A DNA stretch of 17,624 nt from Thermohalobaculum sp964467005 (GTDB taxonomy: Bacteria > Pseudomonadota > Alphaproteobacteria > Rhodobacterales > Rhodobacteraceae): NCBI GenBank assembly GCA_964467005.1, contig CAYXPI010000073.1, forward strand, positions 1 through 17,624, given 5' to 3'. The notes beneath the pieces were generated by a model that saw only the letters and a list, made by a program, of their open reading frames with translations, had not been told where the DNA came from and searched no databases. The position numbers and the translations under genes are program-made. How positions within the stretch are numbered: position 1 is the stretch's first letter; each line of letters starts with the position of its first letter. Shown here in pieces: positions 5,968-16,200 of the stretch.

Positions 5968-6855
5968 TTGTCCGACGCGACGAAACCGAGCCCGCATCAG
6001 CTCGCCGCTTTCACGGTCGCCGCCCGGGAGCGGAGCTTCTCCCGCGCCGCCGCGGCGCTCGGCGTGTCGCAACCCTCCGTCACGCAGCATGTCGCCAAGC
6101 TCGAGAGCCTCATGGGCACGCGGCTCTTCGTCCGCCGGCGCGAGGGGCTGGAGCTCACCGGCGCGGGGCGCGAGCTCTTCGAGATGTCGGACCGGCTCCG
6201 CACCCTCGAGGAGATCGTGGTGGAGAAGGTCGCGCGCTACGGCACCCTGGATGCCGGGCAGCTCACCGTGATCGCCAACGCCCCGCGGCCGACGATGCCG
6301 ATCCTCGCCCGCTACACCCGGCGCTATCCGAAGGTGCAGATCGAGTTCGGCCTCCACCGGTGGGACGAGGCGATGCGTCGGCTGGGCGAGCGGGAGGCGG
6401 ATCTGGCCGTCGTCGCCGAGCCGACCCTCGGCCCGCAGGTTCACGCCCGTCCGCTCGAGACCACCCGCTATCTGGCCGTGATGCGCCGCGACCACCCCTT
6501 GGCCGAGCGCGAGACCGTGGCGCTCGCCGAGATCGCCCGCCAGCCCGTGATCCTGCCGGAGGACGGCTCCCTCACCCAGCGGGTGGTGCGCCAGAAGCTG
6601 GGGCGCCAGGGCCTCGCCTTCTCCCAGGTGGTGAAGACCTGGACCTTTCCGGTGGTGAAGGAGGCGATCCTGCATGGGATCGGCGTCGGCATCCTCCTCG
6701 AGAACAGCCTCTTTCCCTCCCGCCATCTGGTGGAGATCCCGATCCGCGAGATGCCCGAGCCCTACCGGAACTTTCTGGTGACCCCGGTCGACAAGCGTGA
6801 GCTGCGCCTCGTGAAGAGCTTTTTCGAGGTGGCCTTCGAGACGCTCCGGGCCTGA
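5968..6855 (+). CDS. LysR family transcriptional regulator (divergent to ABC operon)
   Basis: This 295-residue DNA-binding protein probably senses the transporter substrate or a product of it. Residues 8-67 form the winged helix-turn-helix (AAFTVAARERSFSRAAAALG, then VSQPSVTQHVAKLE). A helical linker follows, then the LysR substrate-binding domain (about 95-295). The start used is TTG at 5968-5970. An in-frame stop lies at 5917-5919, and the only other candidate is CTG at 5932, which would place the operator palindrome inside the gene. The ribosome site is weak, in keeping with a low-abundance regulator. It is transcribed away from the ABC operon, the usual arrangement for a LysR activator and its target. 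The ligand cannot be deduced. Confidence 0.9.
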   Translation: MSDATKPSPHQLAAFTVAARERSFSRAAAALGVSQPSVTQHVAKLESLMGTRLFVRRREGLELTGAGRELFEMSDRLRTLEEIVVEKVARYGTLDAGQLTVIANAPRPTMPILARYTRRYPKVQIEFGLHRWDEAMRRLGEREADLAVVAEPTLGPQVHARPLETTRYLAVMRRDHPLAERETVALAEIARQPVILPEDGSLTQRVVRQKLGRQGLAFSQVVKTWTFPVVKEAILHGIGVGILLENSLFPSRHLVEIPIREMPEPYRNFLVTPVDKRELRLVKSFFEVAFETLRA

Positions 6856-6890
6856 CTGCGCGGCCAGGGCGAGCGGAGCGCACGCCCCGA

Positions 6891-6919
6891 TTGAGCTCCG
6901 TCGCGGTGCGGGGTATGCT
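6891..6919 (+). promoter_or_regulatory. Candidate housekeeping promoter of the RTX glycosidase-like gene
   Basis: TTGAGC (-35) and TATGCT (-10) are separated by 17 bp, which is optimal for a sigma-70 promoter. The predicted transcript start near 6926 gives a leader of about 30 nt before the ATG at 6956. It lies in the 100-bp gap after the LysR stop codon. Confidence 0.45.
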
Positions 6920-6955
6920 ACATCGCATCACGAGGTAGACAGAGTGGAGCCGCCC

Positions 6956-9154
6956 ATGACCGCCCCCGACGCGCGCCGCCTCGGCATCGGCGTCTCCGAG
7001 CCGAGCTACCACGACGGCAACATCTCTTTCACCGATCTCATGCGCCAGGGCAGCGCCTGGATCTCCCACGACCCCGAGGACGCCTCGCTGTGGGACGATG
7101 GCCGGCCGATCGCCCTCGACGACCGGGGCTACCCCACGGGCCTCGCGCCGGACCAGGCGGCGCGGACGGTGCTCCTCCTCTCGTCGCCGGTCTTCGAGCC
7201 GGGCACCTACACCCTGACCTGGGAGGGCCGCGGCGCCCTCGAGATCGAGGCCAACGGCGCGCGCATCCGGGTGGACGACCGGGACGACCGGATCGCCGAG
7301 AACCGGCTGGAGATCGCGCTCGGGCCCTCGGACGACCCGGCGATCTTCCTCACCATCCTCGAGACCGACCCGGCCCATCCGCTCACGGACATCCACCTCT
7401 TCACGCCGGGCCACGACGAGACGTCGCCGCTCGTCTCCGAGACCCTCATGGCCGACCTCGCGCCGTTCGACACGATCCGCTTCATGGATTGGAACAAGAC
7501 CAACTGGGGCGCCCACGGCGCCTGGGAGGATCGCGCGCAGATGGATTGGGCAACCTGGGGCACCTTCGACACCCTCACCCGGTTCGATGTGGGCGTGCCC
7601 TACGAGGTGATGATCGATCTCGGCAACGCGCTCGGCGCGGACATTTGGATCACCGTGCCCTGGCAGGCGGACGACGCCTATGTGCGCCAGCTTGCCGAGC
7701 TGGTCGACGCGCGGCTTGCGCCCGAGCTCACGGTGACGATCGAGTACGGCAACGAGGCGTGGAACGGCTGGTTCCCGATCTTCGCGGAGCTGGAGGCGGA
7801 GGCGGCCGAGATCCGGGAGGCCGAGGGGCGGGAGGATGTCTTCGTCCCGCAGGTCTATGCCCGGCGCGCCGTCGAGGTGTTCGAGATCGTGACGGACGTG
7901 ATGGCGCCCGACCGGGTGATCACCACGCTGGCGGGGCAGGCGGGCTGGGCGGCGGTGCTCGACGGCGCGATGGCCGAGGTCGCGCGGCTCGGCGCCGAGG
8001 GGCTCGTCGACCAGCTCGCCATCGCGCCCTACTTCCCCGATGGCGAGGCGGAGGACGGCGCGATCGCCGCGCTGGTGGCCGCCGCACCGGGCGGGATCTC
8101 CGAGGCCGAATACGCGGAGGTCTTCGCCCGGCTCGACGCCGAGATTCGGGCGATGTTCGCCGGCACCTCCGAAGCCGGCCGGGAACTGCACGCCAACCGG
8201 GCGGTCGCCGAGCGCCACGGGCTGCCCCTCGTCGCCTATGAGGCGGGCCAGCACATCGTCTCGTGGGAGACGCCGGAGCTCGAGGGCCTGGTGTCCGAGA
8301 TCAACGCGCGCCCCGAGATGGCCGAGATCTACCGCACCTATCTCGACGCATGGCACGCCTTTGCGCATGGCGGAGACATGGCGCTCTTCCACCTCGCCGG
8401 CACATGGGGCCCGTCGGAAGCCTTCGGGCTGAAAGCCTTCGGCGGGCAGGACGCGGCCGACGCCCCCAAGTATCAGGCCGCGGTCGCCTGGCGGCAGGCG
8501 GGCGCCACGGCGGGCGCAGACACGCTCTCGGGCGGCCCGGGCGACGACCGCCTCCAGGGCCTTGCCGGCGACGACACCTTCCTCTGGAGCGGCGGGCGCG
8601 ACCGGCTGGAGGGCGGGCCGGGAGAGGACACTCTGGCGCTCGACGCCGCGCGCGCCGAGGTGGCGCTGACCGCGGAGGAGGCGGGCCACACCGTCGCGCT
8701 GGCCGACGGGCGCGCGACGCTCCGCGATGTCGAGCGGATCGCGTTGGCGGACGGGAGCTATCTCCTCGGCGATCGCGGGCCGGATGCGGAGTTCGCCTAT
8801 CTCCTCTACCGCACGGCGCTGGGGCGGACGCCCGAGGAGCCCGGGTTTCTCTTCTGGTCGAGCCGCCGGGCCGAGGGGGCGGAGCGGAGGGAGATCGCGG
8901 AGGCGTTTCTGGAGAGCCCCGAATTCGCCGCCCGCCTTGGCGACGGGTCCGACGCCGCACTCGTCGACCTCCTCTACGACGCGGAGCTCGCCCGCCCCGC
9001 GGACCCGGCCGGCCGCGCCTTTTGGCTCGGCGCGCTCGACGAGGGGCGGATCGACCGGGCGGATCTCCTCATCGCCTTCGCCGACGCCGCCGAGACCCGC
9101 GCACTCGCCGAGGCGGACCTCGCGCCGGGCCTGTGGGTCGCTCACGGCGTTTGA
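6956..9154 (+). CDS. RTX-type exported protein with clan GH-A-like catalytic domain and DUF4214 tail
   Basis: This 732-residue protein has three parts. Residues 1-165 hold an N-terminal segment with a beta-sandwich-like stretch (TYTLTWEGRGALEIEANGAR). Residues 170-510 resemble a TIM-barrel glycosidase: IRFMDWNKTNWG, then YGNEAWN with E267 in the position of the GH-A acid/base, and LVAYEAGQH with E429 in the position of the nucleophile. Residues 519-561 are calcium-binding RTX nonapeptide repeats (LSGGPGDDRLQGLAGDD, LEGGPGEDTL). Two half-repeats of DUF4214 follow at 611-661 and 663-714 (LYRTALGRTPEEPGFLFW and LYDAELARPADPAGRAFW). There is no Sec signal, so type I secretion via the C-terminus is expected. 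ATG at 6956 has GGAG 6 nt upstream; GTG at 6944 is an alternative start. The polysaccharide target, if any, is unknown, and the catalytic assignment is by motif only. Confidence 0.72.
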   Translation: MTAPDARRLGIGVSEPSYHDGNISFTDLMRQGSAWISHDPEDASLWDDGRPIALDDRGYPTGLAPDQAARTVLLLSSPVFEPGTYTLTWEGRGALEIEANGARIRVDDRDDRIAENRLEIALGPSDDPAIFLTILETDPAHPLTDIHLFTPGHDETSPLVSETLMADLAPFDTIRFMDWNKTNWGAHGAWEDRAQMDWATWGTFDTLTRFDVGVPYEVMIDLGNALGADIWITVPWQADDAYVRQLAELVDARLAPELTVTIEYGNEAWNGWFPIFAELEAEAAEIREAEGREDVFVPQVYARRAVEVFEIVTDVMAPDRVITTLAGQAGWAAVLDGAMAEVARLGAEGLVDQLAIAPYFPDGEAEDGAIAALVAAAPGGISEAEYAEVFARLDAEIRAMFAGTSEAGRELHANRAVAERHGLPLVAYEAGQHIVSWETPELEGLVSEINARPEMAEIYRTYLDAWHAFAHGGDMALFHLAGTWGPSEAFGLKAFGGQDAADAPKYQAAVAWRQAGATAGADTLSGGPGDDRLQGLAGDDTFLWSGGRDRLEGGPGEDTLALDAARAEVALTAEEAGHTVALADGRATLRDVERIALADGSYLLGDRGPDAEFAYLLYRTALGRTPEEPGFLFWSSRRAEGAERREIAEAFLESPEFAARLGDGSDAALVDLLYDAELARPADPAGRAFWLGALDEGRIDRADLLIAFADAAETRALAEADLAPGLWVAHGV

Positions 9155-9206
9155 GCCCGGGCGCCGGGGGGCGTAGGCTTCACGCTCGGCAACGACGGAG
9201 CGGGGC

Positions 9207-9560
9207 GTGAGCGCGGACAGCTGGGTGTCGCAGATGCGGCGGGGCATGGTGGATTTCTGCCTGTTGGCCGCGCTCCGGCAGCGGGAGGATTACGGCTACG
9301 GCATCATCGAGCGGCTCAACCGGTCCGACGCGCTGGTCTTTTCAGAGAGCACGATCTACCCCGCGCTCGGCCGCATGACGAAGGAGGGGCTCTTGGTCAG
9401 CTACCGCGCGCCCTCGGCGGACGGCCCGCCCCGGCGCTACTACGCGCTCTCGCCGGCCGGGTACGACCGGTTCGCCGCGATGGCGGCCTATTGGCGGGGC
9501 CTTTCGGAGGCCATCGACGCGCTGGTCGACGGCGGCGAGGGGCGCGGGCGCGATGGCTGA
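9207..9560 (+). CDS. PadR family transcriptional regulator
   Basis: This 117-residue protein is a small winged-helix regulator of the PadR type. Characteristic blocks are MVDFCLLAALRQREDYGYGI (14-33), SESTIYPALGRMTKEGLL (46-63) and the wing PPRRYYALSPAGYDRF (74-89). The GTG start at 9207 has GGAG upstream, and no better in-frame start is seen. The gene overlaps the next one by 8 bp, so the two are translationally coupled. PadR regulators are commonly paired with a membrane protein carrying an N-terminal helical signalling domain, which is the arrangement here. It is 52 bp downstream of the RTX glycosidase-like gene and could be co-transcribed with it. The ligand and target genes are unknown. 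Confidence 0.9.
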   Translation: MSADSWVSQMRRGMVDFCLLAALRQREDYGYGIIERLNRSDALVFSESTIYPALGRMTKEGLLVSYRAPSADGPPRRYYALSPAGYDRFAAMAAYWRGLSEAIDALVDGGEGRGRDG

Positions 9561-10284
9561 TCCGGCGGTGCGACGGGCGCTCGACGCGCATCTGGCCGCC
9601 GTGGCGAGCGCGATGCGCCGGGCGGGCGCCGGCGCGGAGGAGATCGCCGCGGTGGAGGACGGCCTTCGCGAGCAGGCGGCGGCCATGCTGGCGGCCGACC
9701 CGGGAGGCGGCGCGGCGGCGGGGGCGCGGCGCGGCGCCCGCCGCGACCCGCCGGCGGCCTACGGCGCTCCGCGGCCGGCCCCGCGGCACCGCGGGCGGCG
9801 CGCAGGCTCGGCGATCCTCGCCGCCCTCCTCCTGGCCGCGATCGGGGCGGCGTCGGCCGTCCTTCTCACGCGACCGGCCCCGCCGCGGAGCCCGGCCGAG
9901 CTCGACGACCTCGCAAGGACGGCCAGGCCCGTCTTCGTCGTGGCGCGCGAGAGCTTCGAGGCCCCCGGGGGCGGGGAGCTCCGCTACCGCGTGGTCCACA
10001 CGGACGAGACGAGCACCCACAGCGCCCGGCGTCTTGTGGTGCTCGACCTCGCCGGAGAGACGTCGCCCGCGGATTTTCTCGACGACGGCTTCCGGTTTTG
10101 GGAGGTGGTGGTGCTGCAACCGGACCCGGACGCGGTGCGCGGCTCCATCGGCCCAGAGACCCCCCACCCCCCTCTCGACGCGCTCCTCCGCCAGACTGCG
10201 ATCTGGCACGGGATCGACCCGGACGCCGCGCGGAGCCTCTGGATCGTGGGAGAGACGCCGCCCCCGAGCCCCGGGGGCGGCTGA
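9553..10284 (+). CDS. PadR-partner single-pass membrane protein (function unknown)
   Basis: This 243-residue protein has an N-terminal helical segment (6-46, ALDAHLAAVASAMRRAG and EEIAAVEDGLREQAAAM). That segment resembles the HAAS/DUF1700-type domains often encoded next to PadR regulators. A basic Arg/Pro/Ala-rich linker follows (58-84), then one membrane helix at about 85-105 (AGSAILAALLLAAIGAASAV). The periplasmic region (110-243) has the look of a small folded domain (PVFVVARESFEAPGGGELRYRVVHTDE, DGFRFWEVVVLQPDPDAV); I do not recognise the fold. ATG at 9553 overlaps the PadR gene by 8 bp. The C-terminus is low-complexity (PPPSPGGG) because the hairpin at 10257-10281 lies in the coding end. 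A membrane-signalling partner of PadR is the best guess; the similarity is by pattern, not alignment. Confidence 0.75.
   Translation: MADPAVRRALDAHLAAVASAMRRAGAGAEEIAAVEDGLREQAAAMLAADPGGGAAAGARRGARRDPPAAYGAPRPAPRHRGRRAGSAILAALLLAAIGAASAVLLTRPAPPRSPAELDDLARTARPVFVVARESFEAPGGGELRYRVVHTDETSTHSARRLVVLDLAGETSPADFLDDGFRFWEVVVLQPDPDAVRGSIGPETPHPPLDALLRQTAIWHGIDPDAARSLWIVGETPPPSPGGG
10257..10281. terminator. Bidirectional terminator-like hairpin at the convergent junction
   Basis: A perfect 10-bp stem (GCCGCCCCCG and CGGGGGCGGC) with a 5-nt loop lies in the last codons of the membrane-protein gene, next to its stop codon. The giant RTX gene ends only 5 bp further on, transcribed the other way. No U-tract follows on either strand, so it would be a non-canonical or Rho-assisted terminator, or a barrier to 3' exonucleases. 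Confidence 0.5.
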
Positions 10285-10289
10285 GGCGC

Positions 10290-13200
10290 TCAGAGGAAGT
10301 CGATCTCCTCGAGGCTCCCGGCGCCCACCACGACCACGAGGTCGCCGTCGCCCGCAAGCCGGAGGAGAACGGTCTCGCCCAGGTCGAAGGCCCGATCGAT
10401 CTCGGCGCCGCCCAGATCGATGGCGTCGAGGCCCGGCGTGAAATCGAGGAGCCAGTCGGTCTCGCGGCTGCCGTTCCCGGTCTCCGCGCCGAACTCGAAC
10501 ACGTCCGACCCCTCCCCGCCGACGGCGCGGTCGAACCGCCCGGCGCCCGGGGCCAGGATTTCGTCGGCCGCCGTGCCGACCAGGCGATCGCTCCGATCCG
10601 TGCCCTCGATGCGCTCGCGCTCGGGCCCTCGGAAGGTGAGGTCGGCCACCGTGACGTCGTCGAAGGCCACGCCCTCCTGGTTCCAGGCGTAGAGCGCGAT
10701 GGTGCCGTCCTTGAACGTGTCGTCGCGCACCTCGGTGCCGAAGATCGGCTTGCCGTCCACGAAAGTGGAGATGAGGTCCCCCTCGAGACGCACCTCGAGC
10801 TCGAGCGTCTCGCCGGGTTCGTAGGCCGTCCAGCCCCGGGCGAGCACGGTCTCGTAGCCGTCTTCATGCCGCGTGAGCTGGACGACGCCCACCGTGTCGT
10901 CGAGCTCGAGCTTCAGGTAGTTGCCCGGATCCTGGTAGCGGACGAGAACGCCGATGCCGTCGCCGTCCACCGGCGTGATCTCGGTGGAGAGGTGGAGATC
11001 GGTCCACCCCGCAGCCTCGGGCGTGTCGTAGACGGCGTAGGTCCCGTCGCGGAGGATATAGGCCCCCTCTCCGCCCAGGGACCAGGCGCCGAAGCCGGTT
11101 TCTTGCTGCGACGACCCGATGCCGGAGGCCTGGACATACGCCCCCCCGGTCACCTGCCAGTCCGACGGCGCGTTCTGGGTGCCTTCGTCGACGACGCGGA
11201 AAGCGCCGGGCCCGCCCTCGAAATCCTCGAAGAGGAGGATGCGGTCGGCCTCCGCCACCTTCGCCGTCACCTTGGCCTCGGCGACCGCGCCGGCGCTGTC
11301 CTCGATGCGCAGGCGAATGTCGCTGAAGCCCGCGGGCGCGGCGATCTCCGCCTCGACACCCGTGGCCACCGGCGCCTCGCCCACATACCAAGTGTAGCTG
11401 GCGAGGGCATCGGCCACCACGCTGCCCGCGGCGGAGAGGGAGAGGATCTCCGACCCGTCGCCATCCGTGTCGGCCACCCGGGTGTCGCCCGAGATCTTGG
11501 CGGCCAGCACGGGGGCGTTGACAGCGATGTGGTCGATCTTCACCCGGTCCATGAAGCGGGAGAGGACGCCGACGGTGCCCGTCTCGATGGGCTCGGGGTC
11601 GGTCACCGGGCCGCCGAAGAGGATCTCTTCGTCGAGCGTCACGGTGATCTCGCCGCCGATCACGCTGATGCGCAGATCCTGCTCGGCGAAGTGGCGGTAG
11701 CTGCCGGCCTCGGTGGCGAGGACGGTCGCCGCACCGTCGACCACCCGGGTGAGGGTGCGGGTGTTGCTCTGTTGGTCGATGGCGAGCTCGTAATGGGTGC
11801 TCGCGTCCTGCCAGCGGAAGACCGCGCCGATGGTGTCGTTGTCCGCGGGCTCCACCACCATGTCGTACACATAGTCGCCCCAGTCCTCGGCGCCCGCGCC
11901 GGTGTAGACGAGGATCTCGTTGCCGCCGTTCGACTGCTGGTAGAGCGACGCCGTCCCCTCGCCGTTGGGGTTGCCGAAGATCGAGCCCTTGAGGAGGTAG
12001 CTCGTGTCGCCCCCGAGGGTCACGAGCTCGACCTCCGCCGCACCGAAATCCGCGCTGTCGAGCGCGTCGTCGAAATTGAGCTGCACCGCGTCCGGGTTGG
12101 CCGGGATGCCCTCGGGCCCCGCCACATCGGGCCCGCCGAGGGCGGCAATCTCCGCATCCGTCAGCACGTCCGGCGTGAGGGTGAGGGAATTCACCGCAGT
12201 GTCCGAGGTGAAGCCCGCCGGCTCGGTGAGGAGGAGGAAGCCCGCATCCGCGTCGATCGACCAGCGGGTGCCGTCGGTGATGTCGCTGTCCACCACCTGC
12301 TCGCCGACAAAGGCGCCGTCGATGTATTTGCGCAGGATCTGGGTGTCGCCATCCAGCCGGAAGGTGAGGGCGATGCGGTTCCAGGCGTCGAATTCGATGG
12401 CGCCCTGGTAGTTGCCCGAGATGCCGATGCCTCCGTCGCCCCGGATGTAGATGTCGGCGTCGCCCGCGTTCGTCACGTCGGTCTGGTAGAGCGCGGTGAA
12501 GGACGATTGGCCGCCCGCGACATAGAGGTCGATGACGAAGGTGTATTCGTCGAGCACGCCGGACGCCGCGGGGGTGACGAGAATGCCCTCGTCGGGCTCC
12601 GGCGCCTCGACGGAAAGGACACCGGCCTCGAGCTCGTCCGCGGTGAGGAGAAGATCCGCCGGCACCGCGCCGAAGCTCGCGAGATCGCCGAAGGTGAGTT
12701 TCTCCTCCGCGCCGGTGATCTCGACCGTGGAGCTGCCGAGGCGGTCGACGAAGGCGTCGCCCACCACGCGGATCTCGGCGGCGTTCGCCGTGCCCGCGGG
12801 CAGGATCGCGCCGCCGTCGAACGCGCCGAGCGCCGCCACTTCCGTGGCCGAGAGCGCGCCGCCCACAAAGGCCGCGGAGGCGAGGGCCGCGTCGGTGGTG
12901 AAGTTGGCCGGGTCCGCGAGGAGCAGCACCCCGTCCTCCGGCGCGACCGAGAAGCGGAAGCTCGGGACCGTCACCTCGTTGACGAGCGCGCCGTCCACAT
13001 AGATCGCGAGGAGGGAGGTGTCCGCGTCCACCCGCGCGACCGTGGCGACGACCCGCTGGAAGCTGTCATAGGCGAAGCCGCCGGCGTAGTCGCCCAGGAT
13101 CCCGATCCCGCCCGTGCCGGACCCGAAATTCTGGATGTAGGCCTCGGCGTCGTTGGGGTTGGCGATGTTGGTCTGCCAGAGGGGCGTGAAGGCGCCGGCC

Positions 13201-16200
13201 GCGGGCTCGGGCACCGCGAGGTCGAGGGCGATCGTGTAGTCGAAGATGAGGCTGCCGTCGCCGTTCTCCGCCGTGGCGGTGACGCCCGGGGCGAAGCGCA
13301 GGAGCTCGTCTGGTGCGAGGGCCGCCACGCCCACCGCGTCGATGCCCGTCACCTGCTGGCCGCCGCCCACGGGCGCGAGCGCGATGCCGGGCGTGGTGAG
13401 GGTGGTGTCGAACTCGTCCGTGTTGCCGGCCGCACCTGCGTTGAAATCGTCCCACTCGTCGGTGTCCGCGACCGCGATCACGCCCTGACCCAGGGTGAAG
13501 CTGTCCCGCGACTGCCCGTCGGCCGAGAGCCAGAATTCAGGGGTGACGAACGACCAGCCCTGCCACTCGGTGGTGCCTTGGGACGTGGTGGGCGCGACCT
13601 CGCGCTGCCAGCCGGCGGGGGGCGTCTGGGTCCAGCCGAGGGTCGTGGCGGGGATGTTCTCGTCGACCGCGGGCTGGAGGTCGTCCGCGAGGCCGTCGAA
13701 ATCCTCCGCGAGCAGGACGGTCGCGTCCCGCGTGAGCTCGGCCAGCGCGAGATTGTCGATCGCCCACCACCAGTCGTTGTCGGTGTCGCGGTAGTCGAAG
13801 CGGAAGACCACCTCCTCGGTGCCCGCGGGCGCCGTGAAGTCGAGCGCCACGGCCTCGTTGGCGCGGGAGAGGGAGCTCGCGCCGCCCGCGGTGTCGGTGT
13901 TGAGGGTGAGGAGGCTCTCGAAGCTCGCGCCGCCGTCGAAGGAGACCAGCACCTCGCCGGTTTGCCGCTCATAGGGGCGGAAGGAGGAGTCGAAGCTGAG
14001 GCGGAGATCGGCGTCGCCCGCATCCGCCCGGCCCGCGAGCGGGATCGCGAGGGTTTCGAGCATCGTCGTCATCTCGCCGCCGAGATTGGAGCCGGTGCCG
14101 AAGGGGCCGTCGGACCACTCGTCGCTGTCCGCCACGGCGATCACGCCCTGGCCGAGGGTGAAGCTGTCGCGGGACTGGGTGTCGGCCGCCAGCCAGAAGG
14201 CGGGCGTGGTGAAGGACCAGCCGGCCCATTCGGTGGTGCCCGGGGGCGCGTCGGCGGGGTCGACGGTGAAGCTCCGCGTCCAGCCATCGGGGGCGGTGTG
14301 GGTCCAGCCGAGGAGGTCGGCGGGGATGTCCTCGTCCGCCGCGGGCTGGAGGGCGCCGGCAAGGCCCTCGAAATCCTCGGTCCAGAAGGTGTCGAGCGTC
14401 ACGCTCTCGGCGCCGGTGAGCGCGATCGTGTCGATCGCCCACCACCAGTCGTTGTCCGCGTCGAAGAGGCGCCAGGCGAGGGTCGCGGTCTCGGCGGTGC
14501 TGGGGGCCGTGAGGGTGAGGGAGACCGCCTCGTTGGACCGGGAGAGGGAGCTCGTGCCGCCCGGCACCGTGGAGGTGTCGAGGGTGAGGAGGCTCGAGAA
14601 GCTCTGGCCGCCGTCGAAGGAGACGAGCACCTCGCCTGTCATGTTGTCGTAGGGCCGGAAGCTCGAGTCGAACCTGAGGGTGAGCGGGATCTGGCTGACC
14701 CCGCCGAGCGAGGGCAGCCCGAGGCCGAGATCGGTGCCGAGCGCGGCGAAGCTGCCCGGGGGCTGCACGCCGGACCAGCCGTCGAGCACCCCGTCGTCGA
14801 AGGTCTCGGTGAGGAGCGCGCCCGGGGCCTCGACGATCACCACGCCCGCGTCGCGGCTGAGATTGCCGTTGTCGTCCTCGGCCTCGAGCGTGAGCCGGTT
14901 GGGGCCGTAGGGCAGGGTGACCTCGATGGGCGCGCCTTCGGAGAAGCCGAGCACCCGGCCCTGGTCGTCGATCACACGGAACTTCGCGCCCACCCCGTCC
15001 GGCAGGATCGAGGCGGAGGGGTCGATCGTCACCAGCGCGGTCGGGCCCGAGGCCTGCACCACCTGGTCCGGGCCGAATTTGGCGAGGGCGATTTCCTCGG
15101 GCGCGCCGAGCGCCACGCCCTCAAACACCTCCTGATGGTCCACGCGCTCGAAGAACTGGTCGAGCGCGGTGAACTTGGTGTGGGTCGTCAGCCGGTCGTT
15201 GTCCGGGTCGATCACGACCAGGCGGAAGGCGCCGTTGCCGCCGCGTCCGCCCTCGGCCGGGTCGCCCGCCCCGGTGATCTCGCCCGAGATGCCGTTCTGG
15301 TAGTTCACGAAGATCTGGTGAACGTCGTTGTCGCCCGCCGCCTGGCTCACCACCGTTTCGGCGCCGTCGAGGAAGTTGTGGCCGTTAAAGGTGAACGTGA
15401 CGTTCGGGTATTTCGACGCAAACTCGCGCCACATGTCCTCGCCGCCGTTGATCCCGCGGGGGTTCTCCCGGATCGCGTAGCCCCAGCCGTCGTTTTCGCC
15501 CGTGAGCGGCTCGGTGGTCGGGTCCACGCGCTTGTCGCCGCCGTTCCAGGAGTGGGTGTCGATGATCACCCGGTGGTCGAGATGCGCCTCCACCACCTCC
15601 GACGCCCAACGGAGCACGTCGTCCGGCGCGCCGAATTCGAGGGAGAGGACGAGCCAGTCAGTCCCATCCGGGGCGGTGAAGGTGGTGTAGTGGTTGCGGA
15701 TCGAGTTGGCATAGCTGTCGCCGTTGCCGAAGGTGTCCGGGCCCACATCGAAGCCATCATACAGGCCGCCGCCCTGGGCCGCGGTCGCGCCCACCTGCTC
15801 CGGCGTGAAGTAGGTGTCGACATCGCTCTCGAAGCTGAAGGCCGAGGCGAAGCCCGGGCGCTGCTGATCGTGGTTGCCGACCGCCAGGGTGTAGGAGATC
15901 TCGCCGTCCAGCCGCTCCATCGCGTCCTCGGCGATGGTCCACTGCGCGACCGAGCCGAAATCGGTGATGTCGCCCACATGGATCACATGCTGGATCGCGA
16001 GGGCGTCCTGCTGCTCCACAAGGTAGTCGACCATGTTCCCGAAGAGCGCCTGGATCTCCGGATCGGAGGAGGAGGTGTAGCTCTGCGTGTCCGGCAGCAC
16101 CGCGAAGCTGTAGGCGTTGGGGCCCACGACGATGGCGCGGAAGGGGTCGGTCGCCGGCCCGTCGGCGGTGTCGAAGCTCAGCGTGAGATCGGCGAAGCCG

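Noticed and set aside
4809..6800. Long plus-strand open frame across the ATPase and the LysR gene
   Set aside because: It is antisense to the clear ABC ATPase in its first half and out of frame with the LysR gene in its second half. It is a GC-bias artefact.
6572..9247. Minus-strand open frame of 891 codons opposite the RTX glycosidase-like gene
   Set aside because: It is rich in Arg, Gly and Pro with no motif, and it runs across the LysR gene end, the promoter and the GH-like gene.
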